From: Callaeas wilsoni
Taxonomy: Eukaryota > Chordata > Aves > Passeriformes > Callaeidae
Length of the DNA: 64,000 nucleotides
Assembly: GCA_013398955.1 (NCBI GenBank)
Contig: VWPU01014912.1
Coordinates: 1 to 64,000, forward strand
Direction: 5' to 3'
The notes beneath the pieces were generated by a model. That model did not search any database. It saw only the letters and a program-made list of their open reading frames with translations, and had not been told where the DNA came from. Shown here piece by piece: positions 1-12,622 of this stretch (positions within the stretch are counted from its first letter, which is position 1; the number at the start of each line of letters is the position of its first letter). The position numbers were made by a program, and so were the translations under genes.

Positions 1-3000
1 ACAATATATATAAACAATATAAATGAAAGTATCTGTCCATTTTTCTATTTTTCCTACCCAAATAACCACTTGTAATCATAAGATCTATTGAAAGAGGTGT
101 GTACATGTAGAAATCAAAATAAAAAAATAGAGAAAAAAGTTTGAATCTAACATGAAATAAATTATTGGATCTCTGCTTTAAAACTAAGCTAGCTTTACAC
201 ATTTTAATTTTCTACTGCTAGCTTTTACTCACAGATCATCAATGAAGAGATACACTCTACACAGAAAGGGCAGCCGTGGAAGTTTTCACAGCCGAGCATC
301 TGACCTTTATAGGCTTCTTATTATTTAATTATCTTTGAGACGTGTCCTAATTTCCTCTTTATTAGAGATGCCTTACGTCTTCAATAGAAAAATCCTGAAA
401 TAATAATTTTGCCTGCCATTTTGGCTTGGGAAGCAGGGTTATTATGTAAGAATTGTTTCAGACACTTGCAGAGAGAGAAAAGGTCATTACAAGTAACATC
501 TAGATTTGAAACAATTGGTCTGACTTCCTGTTCTTTGGAAGTGCTGTAGATCTAAGCAGCAGCAGGCAGAAAGCTGTGGTTAACATTTAGGGAGCAGTGT
601 ACTGTAGGATCATATACAAACATTACTGACTGAAGCTGAAGGGGATTTAAGAACCAGGAGGAATGTTTGATCTGTTAGGAGTTGTCTGAAAAGGCAGACA
701 CAGAGATAAACTCCAACACTGGAACATGCTCACCCTCTTGGCTCACTTCCCTGGGAAATGGTTGTTCATCAGTTTTGAGGAAAAACGTGAAAAGATTAAG
801 GGAGCACTGATAAAACTGCTGTTGACTTCCAGGTGTTAAAGTTTTAAGGGCTGTGTCACTGTCCATCCAAAACCATCATCACTTTATCATTTTAACGAGA
901 ATAGCAAACAAACTCTGGATATGAGGAGCGCAAACTAATGTGAAAAGTTTCACCTCTGCACAGCCCTCTTTCCATTTCCAGATTCAGGCTCAGCCCATGT
1001 TTGCTTTTTATTAAGCCCTATAAAGAGAACAGACAAGATTTACACATGGGCTGGATGAAAGTGGAATCTCACCAAGCACACTACGACACCTGCTTGGAGT
1101 GGGGAATTCTTGCAGCTCACAAAGCTCAGGCAGAGGGAGTTCACCCCACATTTCTGTCCCGCCTTGTGATACCAAACCTATCAGACTCGGCTGGATTTGG
1201 CTAGCATGGAGAGAGCAATCTCCTCTCTTCTTGCTGTCCTTCTGTATGGACTAGTTCAATTCTCACAGAGGACCTCACACTCTGTGGCCAGCTGGACGTT
1301 TAGTGGAAGACACTTTGCAGTGCTGCAGCATAACCTGAACCTGCTCTGAGGATAAGCATTTTCAGTCAAGCAGACCTGTCAACAGAATGTCATTCATGAA
1401 CACACATACACAAGGAAAGAAAAACCTAACACAGCCTGGCAGGGACTCATAAATGCATTTTTTGCTTTCTACATGAATTGAGTGACTGTATCTTTTCTAA
1501 ATACTACCTGAGACCTGTGAGCTTTGCCACACTCAGAGAAGATAGGTAATAGCTAAAAGCAGGAAACAAAGCATCAAAAAAGGGTTGGCAGCAACAAGAG
1601 AGTAATCAAAAAAAGCATCGCCCATCTGACAGAGCATCAGATGTCTGCTTGTAGTGGGGCACACAGAGCCAAAGTCAAAAAACTATTTGCAGAGCTTGCA
1701 AAGCTCTGCTGTTATTCTGTAGAAGAGAGATCAATAACATCAAAAATTTGGTGATTTTCCTTCCTGGCACAGTTCTGCTATGTTGCTGTATTTCTTTTTC
1801 TGTGCAGAGCAAAAAAAGACTTGTGGGTGTGGGCAGGAATGGGTTACTAACTAATTACTAACTGATCTGCAGAGGGTTATCACAAGGTGGAAGTTCTCCA
1901 CGTCCCTCTCTGGAACAGAAGGGCTAAGATGACCATACTCATGCAATAGGGGAGAACTGAGCACTTCCACGGAGCAGCTGGAGTCTCATTAACAGTTAAG
2001 GAATTCTGATTCAGCAAAGTACTTGCTGAACTTTCAGCCTCTTTTAGCCTAAGGAGAAGTTCAGAAAAGGGTAGCTGGAACATTAAAACCACTTTTCCTC
2101 ATTCAGAGTCCTGAAGATCTAATAGCACATGCGGGACTTTTAAGTTGAGTAACTGAGGCATTAAGGAGCTAAAAGGAAAGTGCAAGCCAGAACATGTTAC
2201 TCTCTCTGCACTGTATCCCAACTCCTCAGTATTTACATGAATCCAATTTAGAATTTTCCAGACATTAGCAAAGCAAGTGTAAATAACATGAATGGCTTTG
2301 AGAATCTAAGTGGATCACACTTCTGTATCCTCTCTGAAGTGGAAATTGCCAGAGTTTAAGTTAGATTACACATAAGCAGCAAAAGCAAAGGAGGCAAATC
2401 TGAGCTACTCAGACTCTTCCTTTTCCCTTTGCTAAGAACAAGCTAAACAACAAGGCACTTTTCGCACAGTGCTAAGGAAGCCACTCTTGTCACCTCTCAC
2501 ACAAAGAAGGTTCCCAGTCCCATGCTGGTCTCTGTGCCCTGCAACTTCTCCTGTGTGAGCTCAGTCCTATTGCGAAGTGCTCCTCTGCTGGTATCATTCC
2601 TTAGCGTGAGCTGCTGTCCTAGGGACCGCATGGGGTAGGTTACATTCTGGGCTACTGCAGGAAGGGCACGTGCCTTTAGGTGTACATTGCCAAGTGCTGT
2701 ATGAGCTGGTAGCCACTTATAAATAATGCTGGAGCTCCTCTTGCACTTTAAGGGAGGAAACTACTTACAGCAGGGTTTTTTTATGGATGGTAGAGGGGGC
2801 AGAAGGAATGGTCCTTTTCTTAAACTTAAGCATTGTCTCATGCAAAAGACAGGAGTGAGATAAAACCCTGCATCCTATCCTGGGTGTTCTACATGTGTTT
2901 CCTGTCACTTGCTGGGTGACAAGCTGGTAAACAGCGATGCTCTCCTCTCACAGACAACTGATTTTGCTTCTCCTTTTGATTTCTCAAAAGCCCGGCACAG

Positions 3001-6000
3001 CTGAGACTGCCTGAGCTCAGCAGTAACAGCTGCTGGAGACACCTTGACTCCACAGATGCTCTTTTCATATTCTTAGATGTTTCTTGCTTCTACTGAGCAG
3101 ACTTTTGGCCAAAATCTCTGTCTCAGATGTGCTGATTCCAGCTGATCCCTCAGCCTACTATTTTGCTTCACTAGACAACATTGCTCTAAATAAATTACCA
3201 CTATCAGGCAGATAGTGGCAGATTGTGAATCCACAAGGTGCTTCTCAAAGAAGTGTTTCTATTAGAAATTTCAGAAAGTGCCACCAATGTAATTTACAAA
3301 AAGGTTAATTTATTATTGAGAGACCTTGACTGTCCATTTCTTTATAATGTAATGAATTGTAATTTGGAAGAATGGGATATAAAAATGCTATTAAAAGCTG
3401 AAATATTTTCCAGAATAATCTTTTCCCCTCCACCTGAATTGCCTGTATAATTCAGAAGTATAAGCTCTGACAGGAATTACAAGGCTGTATTCTCCCCAGG
3501 TTTACATTCAGTGGCATGTAACAGGCACACATTTTGACACCATCACTTCAGTGATGATGATTCCACATCCTTTTAGAAAACAGGCCAAGTTGCCATCTCC
3601 TGCCCTCAAAATCTGTGCTAATGTTCCTGAGTAGATTTAGTTATAGCTTTATCGCATTCCAAAGCTGTATGATGGACAGCCTCACAATTTATGAAATTAA
3701 CTGTGTGTTATCAAACTGGGAATACAGATGCTTTTTTCCATTTTTCTCTAGTTTTCACTAGAATAATGGAAGCCAAATCATTCCAGGCAAGCACTGCACA
3801 GTAATTGCAGTTGATACTGTCATACAGAGCCTGCAATGATTTGCTGGCTCTGAACAGCTCGGTCTGTTGAAACATTGCAGATAAGACTTGGAAAATCAGC
3901 ACTCTTTCCATCCAACATGTTTATTGCTGAAGTAAAAGCTATGGCCATTTATTTTGGTGAGTCCTCACTCACAGGGGATGTTTGCCTGAAGCAATGACTG
4001 CACAGTTTGGCTTTATGAACTGATCATTATGATCACCATTATCAATTTTGTGCTTTCTACTACTATCTGTGATTATTAATTAATGCTTCCTTCATTTCCC
4101 AGCAGTTCTATCACCCTCACAGTATCTCTGGGGAAATGTCACTCTCCTCAGTTTTACACGGTGAGCAGCTGAAGCATGAGCCGAGGCTTGGGCAGAATTA
4201 GCACATCAATCAGAATTCAGGAGTTCCAGGCTGCTGGTCCTCTTCTCAGGTCATTGGATCCTACTTCTTCCTGCATCACAGCTATACTTTTCAAACACAC
4301 TCGCACTGTAAGTCCTATGTTAGTGAAATAATAAAAGGAGATTTTTTTAGGTGGTCTTGCCACAGTAATAAAATTAAATGGCAGTTTGCCTCTGACAGTC
4401 AACACAACTCCTCTGAAGGTTCCTCACCCCACACAGGCAGATCTAAGGCTCCCATCACGTGTGACTTGATTTATTTGTTTGGTGTTGCAACTGTACACAC
4501 TGGTTCATAAGCAGTGTTAGGTTGCTTTAGCCTCTTTACTTGGGCAGTGAAAAAACATAATAACACTATAGTACCACAGTATTTATATACTTACAATCTA
4601 GCAACCATATCTTGCCAGACTTCATGAATACACTAGAAACGTTCTGAAGCATTAGAGTTACACAAAACACCTGACTTTTTTTTTTTAAGGCAGCTGTTGA
4701 AATCTAGGTTGAGGAGAAAGGTACCAACTTGTTAAGGCTATCACAGTGCTTTTATGGTATTTATACAAATGCTGCACTTTTCTGGACAAACTCTAGCCAA
4801 GAAGCCACATTTTTTGACCTAAAAATTTTACTTAAGTCTGTTTCAAAATGCACAGCTTGTACTTAAACAGATTTTTTTACACTACAGTTTTGCATTGATA
4901 TACAGCTGCCAGTGGATAAAGTGATTCCCATCTGTGTAGCAAAAGAAAATGTCCTTGCTTCTGAAACACAGAAACACTGAATGACTCAAGGTCAGCAGGG
5001 GATATATCTAATATATCATAGGCTCCATATCGTGGACTGTTCTGCTTATCATGCAGTCATGAAGATACAGCAGAGCATAAATGAAAAAAATAGGATTGCC
5101 TTGAAGGCAGTCTGACATGCTTTTCACCCACACCATTCCCTTGATGCTCAAAGGCAAATTAAGAATGTTTTTTTCTTTTTTTTTTCTTCTTGTTCTTCCC
5201 TATATTTGTGCAATGAGACCAAGAGAAAAGTCTGGCTAGAACACTTAAGTATCACTTTGAAAACAAGAAGAAATAGTGACAGTGCTTTAAACGTGTTCTG
5301 CTGTTAAGAGCCTTACTGATTTTTTTTCCTGTGATGGGAAATTTTGAACTGAAGACGTTCTTAGACAAGGAAAAAAAGCTGCCTTCAGAAGAATATCTTA
5401 AGCTTCTGTGGCTGTTGTAAGTAAAAAAATCAAATTACTAAAGTAAACTAAATGGAAGTAAATCTGCACTCTATAGAGTAAGACTTCAATTTCATAAGCT
5501 AATATACAACTACTTCTAGTGTTGCTCAGCTGCAAACAAGACAGAACATCACATTTCCAGGTTTTAAATTTAAAACAGTATTACAGCAGTTTCCACTTCT
5601 GCATTAGATAAACTTTAGTGCTAAAATGGAATATTGGGATGTTAATGACTTTGCTTTAGTAAGACCTAAACTTTTTAATTAACCTGCCAAGACAAATTAC
5701 AGCCCACAGCTTTTAGGTAACTACTGCAGACAGCTGAGACTCAACACCAATGCCTCTGTTGGGAGAGGGATTAATGGCAGCTTTGGAATGAGTGTGCTTT
5801 TTTCTGCAAAGAAAAAAAGTCCATTAAACACTGTGGTTAGAAGAAAGCTGAGTGCTAGTTTTATGGACTGATCTTTAAATTACAGCCAAATGAATTTAGG
5901 TATATGAACAGTTTCAGCAGGTCAATCAAATTGAAAATTAAATATTACTGAATTGGAAACAGATTTAGATATTTACAGGGTGGAAGAAGAATACTCAGTG

Positions 6001-6703
6001 TGCTGTCAAGAACCCACTGGCAGCATCTTTTCCTCCTTGGACAGCAACAAATCCATGCCTGTGAGCTGAACTGACAGGGCATTTTACTGCCAGAGAAGTC
6101 AAAAGACCTATTTAGTTAATTTGTTCTTCTTAAGCAATCTCAGCTTCATTCTGTTAGCAAGGAGAAACAGGGATTCCTGTTACCGTGGTTGCTACTACCA
6201 AGCCTTACAGTGCTCTTTATTGGAGTTTTAACCCCAGTACTCTGCCTGAACTCCAGCTTGAGTGATTTTGATGGTGTGACTGGCAGGACTGTCTGTCATA
6301 CAGAACTGTGGCATGGTGCTGCTGTCTGTTCTTCTATCATTCCTACACCTCTGCTCCAGAAAGAGAAAAAAGCTAACCAAACAAACAGAAAATCAGACAA
6401 AACCAGCAAAAGCTAACTAAATAAAAGGAAAACCAAAGTAAGAAAATAAAGCAAGGATTTTCCAGCTTGTAATCCATGTTTGGCACTGAGCAGAATCTCG
6501 TTATGGTTACAGTTACTTAAAAGGCCTACAAAATACTTACTCAACATTTAGGGTCTAACAGTATTCAGCATGTTGCTAAATACAATCCTCTCCCGGCATT
6601 CTCTCCAAAACCACACAAAGCCATCGTGCAATTCGAGTATGTGCGTTAATACCTAGCCCCAAGGCATATTTAGGAGTTTAGGAATAATAGAGGAAATCCT
6701 TAC
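1..6703 (-). other. TENM4: TENM4 intron after exon F (partial)
   Basis: The sequence following the exon F donor in transcript orientation runs off the window. No cysteine-rich EGF-like reading frame was found on the minus strand, so the next exon lies outside. No recognised repeat, RNA gene or regulatory site was found. The ORFs of 60-80 codons here show no domain or family resemblance. Confidence 0.75.
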
Positions 6704-6914
6704 CAATAGCAGTAGTAAGAAAAGAAACCACTTCCGATTCCTTGCCATCATTGTAGAAGGCTAAATGCCATATTCCTGAATCTAAATACTGGATAAATCC
6801 TGTCTCGTGGCTGGCCAAGGGCACAAAAGCTCTGTGCTGCCGCTGAGGTCCTTCCAAGCTTCTCGCCTCCTGCGTGAGTAGACGTCTTCCATCAAGGAGC
6901 TCGACAAAGTCAAA
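6704..6914 (-). CDS. TENM4: TENM4 exon F: last extracellular exon before the EGF repeats
   Basis: Coding exon of 211 nt with 70 complete codons. The acceptor is TTATGTTTCAG|TTTGAC and the donor GCTATTG|GTAAGG, entering in phase 0 and leaving in phase 1. It begins [20 protein letters not shown] and ends [16 protein letters not shown] followed by VVSFLTTAI, a conserved teneurin block. Residues 23-36 (Pro-Gln-Arg-Gln-His through Leu-Ala-Ser) are the least conserved part compared with the mammalian sequence I remember. The next exon should complete a Glu codon and start the cysteine-rich EGF series. I see no such exon in positions 1-6703, so that intron is longer than 6.7 kb. Confidence 0.97.
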
Positions 6915-8557
6915 CTGAAACATAAGAGGGAGTGATGTTTGTGTATTTATCAGGTTTCCACAAGCTTAGTCTCTTGATCTGGGTCTGCAGAAGCATCACA
7001 AGCAGGATTTTCTCTGGTAACTCAAGCACTTTCCTGGACTACTCGCAAGTAACCACTTTGGAAATAGCTAGTATATGAATGTTAATTATATGAATCGTGA
7101 AATCATCTTTGTTTAGAAGGTGACTTGCAGCATATTGGCCTTACTGAGGTGTTCTCATTCCGTAGACATATCGGCAGAGAAACATGAGACCATGCCTCAA
7201 CTGCACTGTAAATATGACACTAAGCAGCTTTTTTGTTACCTTTTTTGTGTCTTGGCTAATACGGAAAGTAAGACAAAAAAATATATCTAGCCCAACTGAA
7301 TTGTTTGCCAGAATTGCTTGGGGTCACCAAGGGAAAAGTAAGAGATATTTTAAAGTGAACTCTTGTAGAGGTTTTGTGGAAGTATTTTGCTTAGCCAACA
7401 AGGGTTTTCTCTTAAAACAATAGCAAAAGTGGTTAAAAGATCTCAGAAAATGAAAATGAAAAAGAGATAAATAATATAGAGAAGTCCCATTTAAGGAGTG
7501 GCTCTAGGTATTTTCCTCAAAAGGATGCATTTACTTTTTGCAAGGCTAACATCAACTGAACAACTACTTTGCTTTAATACTAGTATTGCAACTCCCTTTA
7601 GTTCCCTATTTAAATAACCTTCCACTGATTTTCCACAATAACTGTATTTTGTCTGGTATTACGTTAATGGGATGAGGCAGATACAAGCCTAGCAGATATC
7701 ACGAATGTTAAATGAACCTTATCTAATCTGACTTTTATCATATGTTTATATGACCAGGACACCTTGCAAACAGAATCTAACAGTTGAGGCACTATTCAGA
7801 TTTTCTGTTCCCTGCCTTCAGTTGGTTTTGCCTCTCTCATCCAGCTGATCAGGTTAAGATTGTAATTTTTCTTGGCGGGAAGAAGAAAAACAGGCAGAAA
7901 GAAACCACACCACTTATTTCTGAACCCGTGAATGTTGCTGCACTGAATGGCTGCTGAGTGTTAGCTGACTGTGGCACCAATATTTAGGCTGCTTATCCCT
8001 TTTCACTTTACTGTAGCAAAATTTGGGTGCTCGTTATTAAGTTGTCTGGTATGGTCTTCAAAGTCAACCAAGATAAGAACTTGATGACATGTTCTTTCCT
8101 ATGTAGGAAAAGTTAAAAAAAGTTAAGCTACTAAGTTAAAAAAAGAAGTGTTTATTTCCAAGAACATTTTGAGCAATAAGCTATATATGACATAGCTCGC
8201 ATATGAAATGACAGAATTTATCCCTAGATTATTTTAGTTATGTATTTTTAATTATTTATTTACATGAAATTAGTTTTGAACCTTGCTTTAATTTTTATTT
8301 TCTTTTGTTTATATTTCAGTACAGAGATCTCAAATTTGGTGCTGAAGTGTCCTTTTGAGAATACAAAAGCTGCCACACCTGCAAAGGTCCTTTCTTTTGG
8401 GTGTCTATTCAAGTTAGCTTTGCTAGAGACAGAGTTTCTGTTTTTGAAAAATATGATGTAAATAGAAATTATAAAAATATACAATCTAAAATCTAAAAAT
8501 ATAAATTCTAAACATGCATAATTAAAAATGTACATTTCTGTTTCAACCATGTCCTCG

Positions 8558-9130
8558 TGGGCATCAGGTACAGCATCATCAGCCGGGCAAGGGAGGGGAT
8601 TGTCCCTCTCTGCTCTGCACTGAGGCAGCCTCACCTCGAGTGCTGGGGGCAGTTTTGCGTGCCACAATATAAGAAAAACATTGAGCTCTTAGAGAGCATC
8701 CAAAGGAGGGCCACGAAGATGGTGAAGGCTCTGGAGGGGAAACCTTATGAGGAGAGGCTGAGGGCACTTGGGCTGTTCAGCCTGGAGAAGAGGAGACTGA
8801 GGGGAGACCTCATTGTGCTCTGCAGCTTCCTCACTGAGGGGACGTGCAGGGGCAGACACTGATCTCTTACTTCTCTGTGGGGACCAGTGACAGGCCTTGA
8901 GGAAACAGCATGAAGCTGAGTCAGGAGAGGTTTAAGTTGGGTATCAGGAAAAGGTTTTTCACTTAGAGGGTGGTTGAACACTGGAACAGGTCCCTCAGGG
9001 AAGTGGTCACAGAAGTGTTTGGACAATGCTCTCAGGCACATGGTGTGGTTCTTGGGGTCTCCTGTGCAAGGCCAGGAGCTGGACTCGATGATCCTCACAG
9101 GTCACTTCCAACTCAGCACATTCTCCGAAA
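8558..9130 (+). mobile_element. CR1 LINE fragment (3' end of ORF2 plus 3' UTR)
   Basis: A 5'-truncated CR1 retrotransposon in plus orientation, antisense to TENM4. The 5' part still translates to the end of the CR1 reverse-transcriptase ORF: PHLECWGQFCVPQYKK, then ESIQRRATKMV, then [11 protein letters not shown]. The 3' part ends with the typical CR1 tail (GATGATCC, CACTTCCAACTC, then a decayed ATTCT repeat). Insertions, deletions and stops show it is dead. Confidence 0.93.
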
Positions 9131-10377
9131 ACAACAGAAGGATTTAAGAGGATACTGGTGAGCGGCTGGTTTGAAAGACACTTTGGGACCCAGGTGTCTG
9201 TAGACACACTGAGCATGAGCTACTGCCCAGGCTGATGCCTCATCAGGCCTCAGTGTGACCATGCCTGACACAGCTGAGCAGGACAGTGACAGAGGATATC
9301 ATCATGGCGTCTGGGTGCGGGGAATGTCTCAAAAGAGCTTGAGTTTGAGAAAGGAACAAGTGAACCGAAGAAGGTAAAAACAGTAAGGGAAAACCCTAAG
9401 TATTTCCATTTTCATTTTGGAGCATGATGGAATAGCTTGACTCCATTTTTAAAATATAACTGAAGAAACCACAGATAAAGTTCACCTCACCAAGTTCTGA
9501 CATTTCCAGAGCAGCTTGAATTAGTTTTCCAGAATCACTGGACTGCAAGCGAAGAGACACTTCTAGGATGCAACCTGCCTCACTGTAAAGTGGACATCTA
9601 AGAAATGTTCTGTGGATTGTGCTTACAAGCATCCACTTCCTGCTATGTATTAGATGTAGTTACTTAGAACTTAGTGAGATGAAAACAATTTCAAGGCACT
9701 CAGGTACAGTGAGCTGCTGTTGTTCCACTCCAGTCTAGGTTATGCTTATTCAGGGCTTCCGGCCAAAAGCAAAAGGTTTTTTTTTTTATAAATATTTGCA
9801 AGATGCTGCTGCAGATGTTGATGACTTTGCCAAGCTACTAGTTACTAGCTGTAAATATTAACTGAGCCACAAATGGATTGGGCTTTATTGCATTTTAATA
9901 CATTCAGAGATTTTTAATAGGCAATTAGTTACTGCCAGCAAGGAAATCATAGACAAAATACCATGTTAATCAGTTCAAACTGTACAAATGGAAAAATGCC
10001 CTCTGCAAGCAGTGATGGCCTATCCCTAAAATTTATGATTTATTAACATTTGGCCTAGGTTAAAATGAGTTTTAAAAGGATTTGATCTAGGAAGATTAAA
10101 TCTAGTAGACCATAACAAAATTGTGTAACTTACTACGATTTGTTGAGAAGAATGAGAAGAAATGCCTTTTGTTAACAGTAAACTATTTTGGGCTTCTATG
10201 TGATCTATTTCTAAGACTACCAAAATTTGGAGCTTACATTTTCTTCCTACTTATTAGTGACCACAATTGTTGACAACCTAAAATAGAAAACAATCACCAT
10301 GGCTAGAGAAAGTTTCCCACAGAGAATTTGGAACAGTTTGTTATTTTAGCATGGATAGACATGACTTTGAGGATTGT

Positions 10378-11000
10378 ATTGGGTTTGCACGGCCAGGTTT
10401 TGGTAGCGAGGGGGCTGCAGGGGTGGCTTCTTTGAGGAGCTGCTGGAAGCTTTCTGTGTGTCTGAGAGAGCCAACGCCAGCCGGCTCCAAGACAGACCGA
10501 CTGCTGGCCAAGGCTGAGCCCGTCAGTGGTGGTAGCAATCGTCCCCGCCGTGAAAACATATTTAAGAAGGAGAAAAAAAATCATTACACAGAAGTAATTG
10601 TAGCTAGAGAAGAGGGGAGTGAGAATTTGTCAGTGGACCAATTATGCAGACACCAAAGTCAGTGCAGAAGGAGAAGCAGGAGGTGTTCCAGGTGCTGGAG
10701 CTGAGATTCTCCAGCAGCCCGTGGTGCAGACCATGGTGAGGCAGCTGTGCCCCTGCGGCCTGTGGAGCTCCAAAGGGGAGCAGAGACCCACCTGCAGGCA
10801 GCCTGGACAGGAGACCCATGCAGGAGCAAGTGGATGCCTGAAAGAAGGCTGTGACCCCGTCCAAAGCCTGTGCTGGAGCAGGCTCCTGGCAGGACCTGTG
10901 GACCCATGGACAATGGAGCCCCCACTAGAGCAGGTCTGCTGACAGGACTTGTGACCTCGTGGGAAAGAAATGACTGCACTTCATGGAAAAAGTGAGGTTC
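10378..11000 (+). mobile_element. Truncated LTR of an avian endogenous retrovirus family
   Basis: About 620 bp beginning TTGGGTTTGCACGGCCAGG, GC-rich against its AT-rich surroundings. It contains a TATTTAAGAAGG box-like element near 10558 and several degenerate internal units built on CCCGTGG and GGAGCAGG (10700-10980). I recognise this as the 5' part of a repeat common in bird genomes that I take to be a solo LTR; the family name is not certain. The 3' half of the element, including its polyadenylation region, is missing or unrecognisable. No retroviral coding sequence is present and no clear target-site duplication was found. Confidence 0.65.
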
Positions 11001-12407
11001 ATGTGTTAAATTTTAAATTTTTTACTTAAATTGAAACCATCCATTTAATAAGTTCTGTTCCATAACAAAATTTAAGAATGATAATAAACAAGTAGAATGA
11101 ATACAGAGTCCTGATCTACAGTTAGTATTATGCAATCATGACTTGAGTTTTTATTTAACTAACACAGGATTTTTAAGTTATAAATGTTTGAATCTCCCTG
11201 TGAAAGGAGACTGATTAAAAAAGGGCAATAACAGCATTACTGTGGCAGTGAATTTATGATGTGATGATCCCACTGAAATATCAGAATTCTGCAGAAAAGT
11301 AGGCAGAGAAGTGTAGATCTATGACCCCTCTTTGACAGAAATAAGTTGGAGGTCTGTTAATATGTACAAAATACCATATTACCCAGAGAGATCGTAATAA
11401 ACATATTTGTTTGTTCAAAAATGAAATAAAGGCAGTGTATTTCTATAAATCTCTAGTATTTTCAGCTAACAGTAGAGGGCAAGGGCAAGATACACTAACA
11501 TAAACCTGCTAATTCCTTGATAACCTGCTGATGCAAGAGGGAGTAAGATTCTTTGCATTGCCAGTGTGTTATGCCCTAATGTATTAATCAATCTGGTTAA
11601 GAGCAGCTTAGAAACTGAAACAGAAAGGAGAGAAAATCATGTATAAAATCCTTACTTAAGGGGATGGTTCTTCAGAGTTTTTCCCAGAAACAGATTTTTT
11701 GATATGTTTTTTGTCAAGGTGTGTTAAGAAAAGCATCTGCTTTCATTTTAGTCCTACAGAATAATTAACTGGATCTTGATTTTTGCCTAAGTTCATGGCT
11801 TTCTGTAAAGCCTTGGTTTTCTTTTCTTATACACTAATTACTTGGCCCTGACAAACCTCAGTCTAAGATGACAGTCAGCATACATCAAGTGAAGGGTTGG
11901 CTTAAGGCAATCCAGCGTGGAGGACAGAAGTGAATCTAGCTCCCCTAAGGGTGACCAGCTGGGGTCTTGCTGCTCTTACCAGGAGAGGGGAAAGGCAGTG
12001 GCTGAAAGAGACAGACCTGAGATACATGAATCTGCTTAAGAGAAGGTTCCTTGGGATGCAGTGTGAGTGTGGTTGCCTTTGTGCAAAGCACTGGATGGAG
12101 AATGTGGTATCTTCTGCTGCTTGGAGCAACCAGCTGGTACCCTCAGTGGCCACCAGCCTCACAAAAACTTTCTCCTCTGGCAGCCTGCTGCCTCAGGCAA
12201 CTGCCTGCTCTGCCCCTGACTACAGCCCACCAGATTAATTTGGGTAAATTTTGCAGTTATCTCTTGATTCTCCTTCTCTGGATAAATGATCTTTGCCATC
12301 TTGCAAGCATGCAACAAATTCTTGAAAGAAACAGATGAAATAAAACAATACATCATACAAACATCAATTTGAGTCAACATTATTTAATTGAAATGAGGTC
12401 CCATTAC

Positions 12408-12622
12408 CTGTGTGTGTGATGGTGGGAGTCCTTTTCTGCCATAGATGCCAACCAGAGCAGCTTTTCCTAAAGACACATTGAATTTCAGATGCACTGGGTG
12501 GTCGATGAACACCTGAGATCTCCAAAAGATACCAGGAGGGATCTTCTGTGTGGCTCGTCTGCCTACATCGATTTCTCCGGAGTCTATAAAACTGTCGTCT
12601 GGAAAGAAACTACTGGGCTTTC
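12408..12622 (-). CDS. TENM4: TENM4 exon E: extracellular domain before the EGF repeats
   Basis: Coding exon of 215 nt with 71 complete codons. The acceptor is TTTTGGCAG|GA and the donor CACACAG|GTAATG, entering in phase 1 and leaving in phase 0. It starts [18 protein letters not shown], carries VGRR followed by QKIPPG, then [16 protein letters not shown] and [20 protein letters not shown], all matching vertebrate TENM4. One N-glycosylation sequon, Asn-Val-Ser, sits at exon residues 48-50. The second half has the alternating hydrophobic pattern of beta strands and continues directly into exon F. In teneurins this region lies between the membrane and the EGF-like repeats that form covalent dimers. 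Confidence 0.97.

Larger units (their letters stand above)
6915..12407 (-). other. TENM4: TENM4 intron E-F
   Basis: GT-AG intron of 5493 bp, phase 0. It is the most transposon-marked of the shorter introns, with a 570-bp CR1 fragment (8558-9130, plus strand) and a truncated LTR (about 10378-11000, plus strand). The sequence between them (9131-10377) and on either side shows nothing I can name. Confidence 0.85.

Noticed and set aside
2794..2802. AGGGGGCAG resembling a CTCF core
   Set aside because: The upstream CCASY half of the motif is absent, so the match is too weak.
4590..4602. CTTACAATCTAGC resembles part of miR-708, a microRNA known to lie in a TENM4 intron of mammals
   Set aside because: Only 13 nt match, on the strand opposite to TENM4, the rest of the mature sequence differs, and there is no complementary arm nearby to form a hairpin.
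8557..8862. 101-codon plus-strand ORF with reverse-transcriptase-like residues
   Set aside because: It is the decayed end of the CR1 ORF2 and not a host gene.
10351..10979. Overlapping ORFs of 86-117 codons on both strands
   Set aside because: They arise from GC-rich LTR sequence with few stops; no protein family is recognisable and both strands are equally open.
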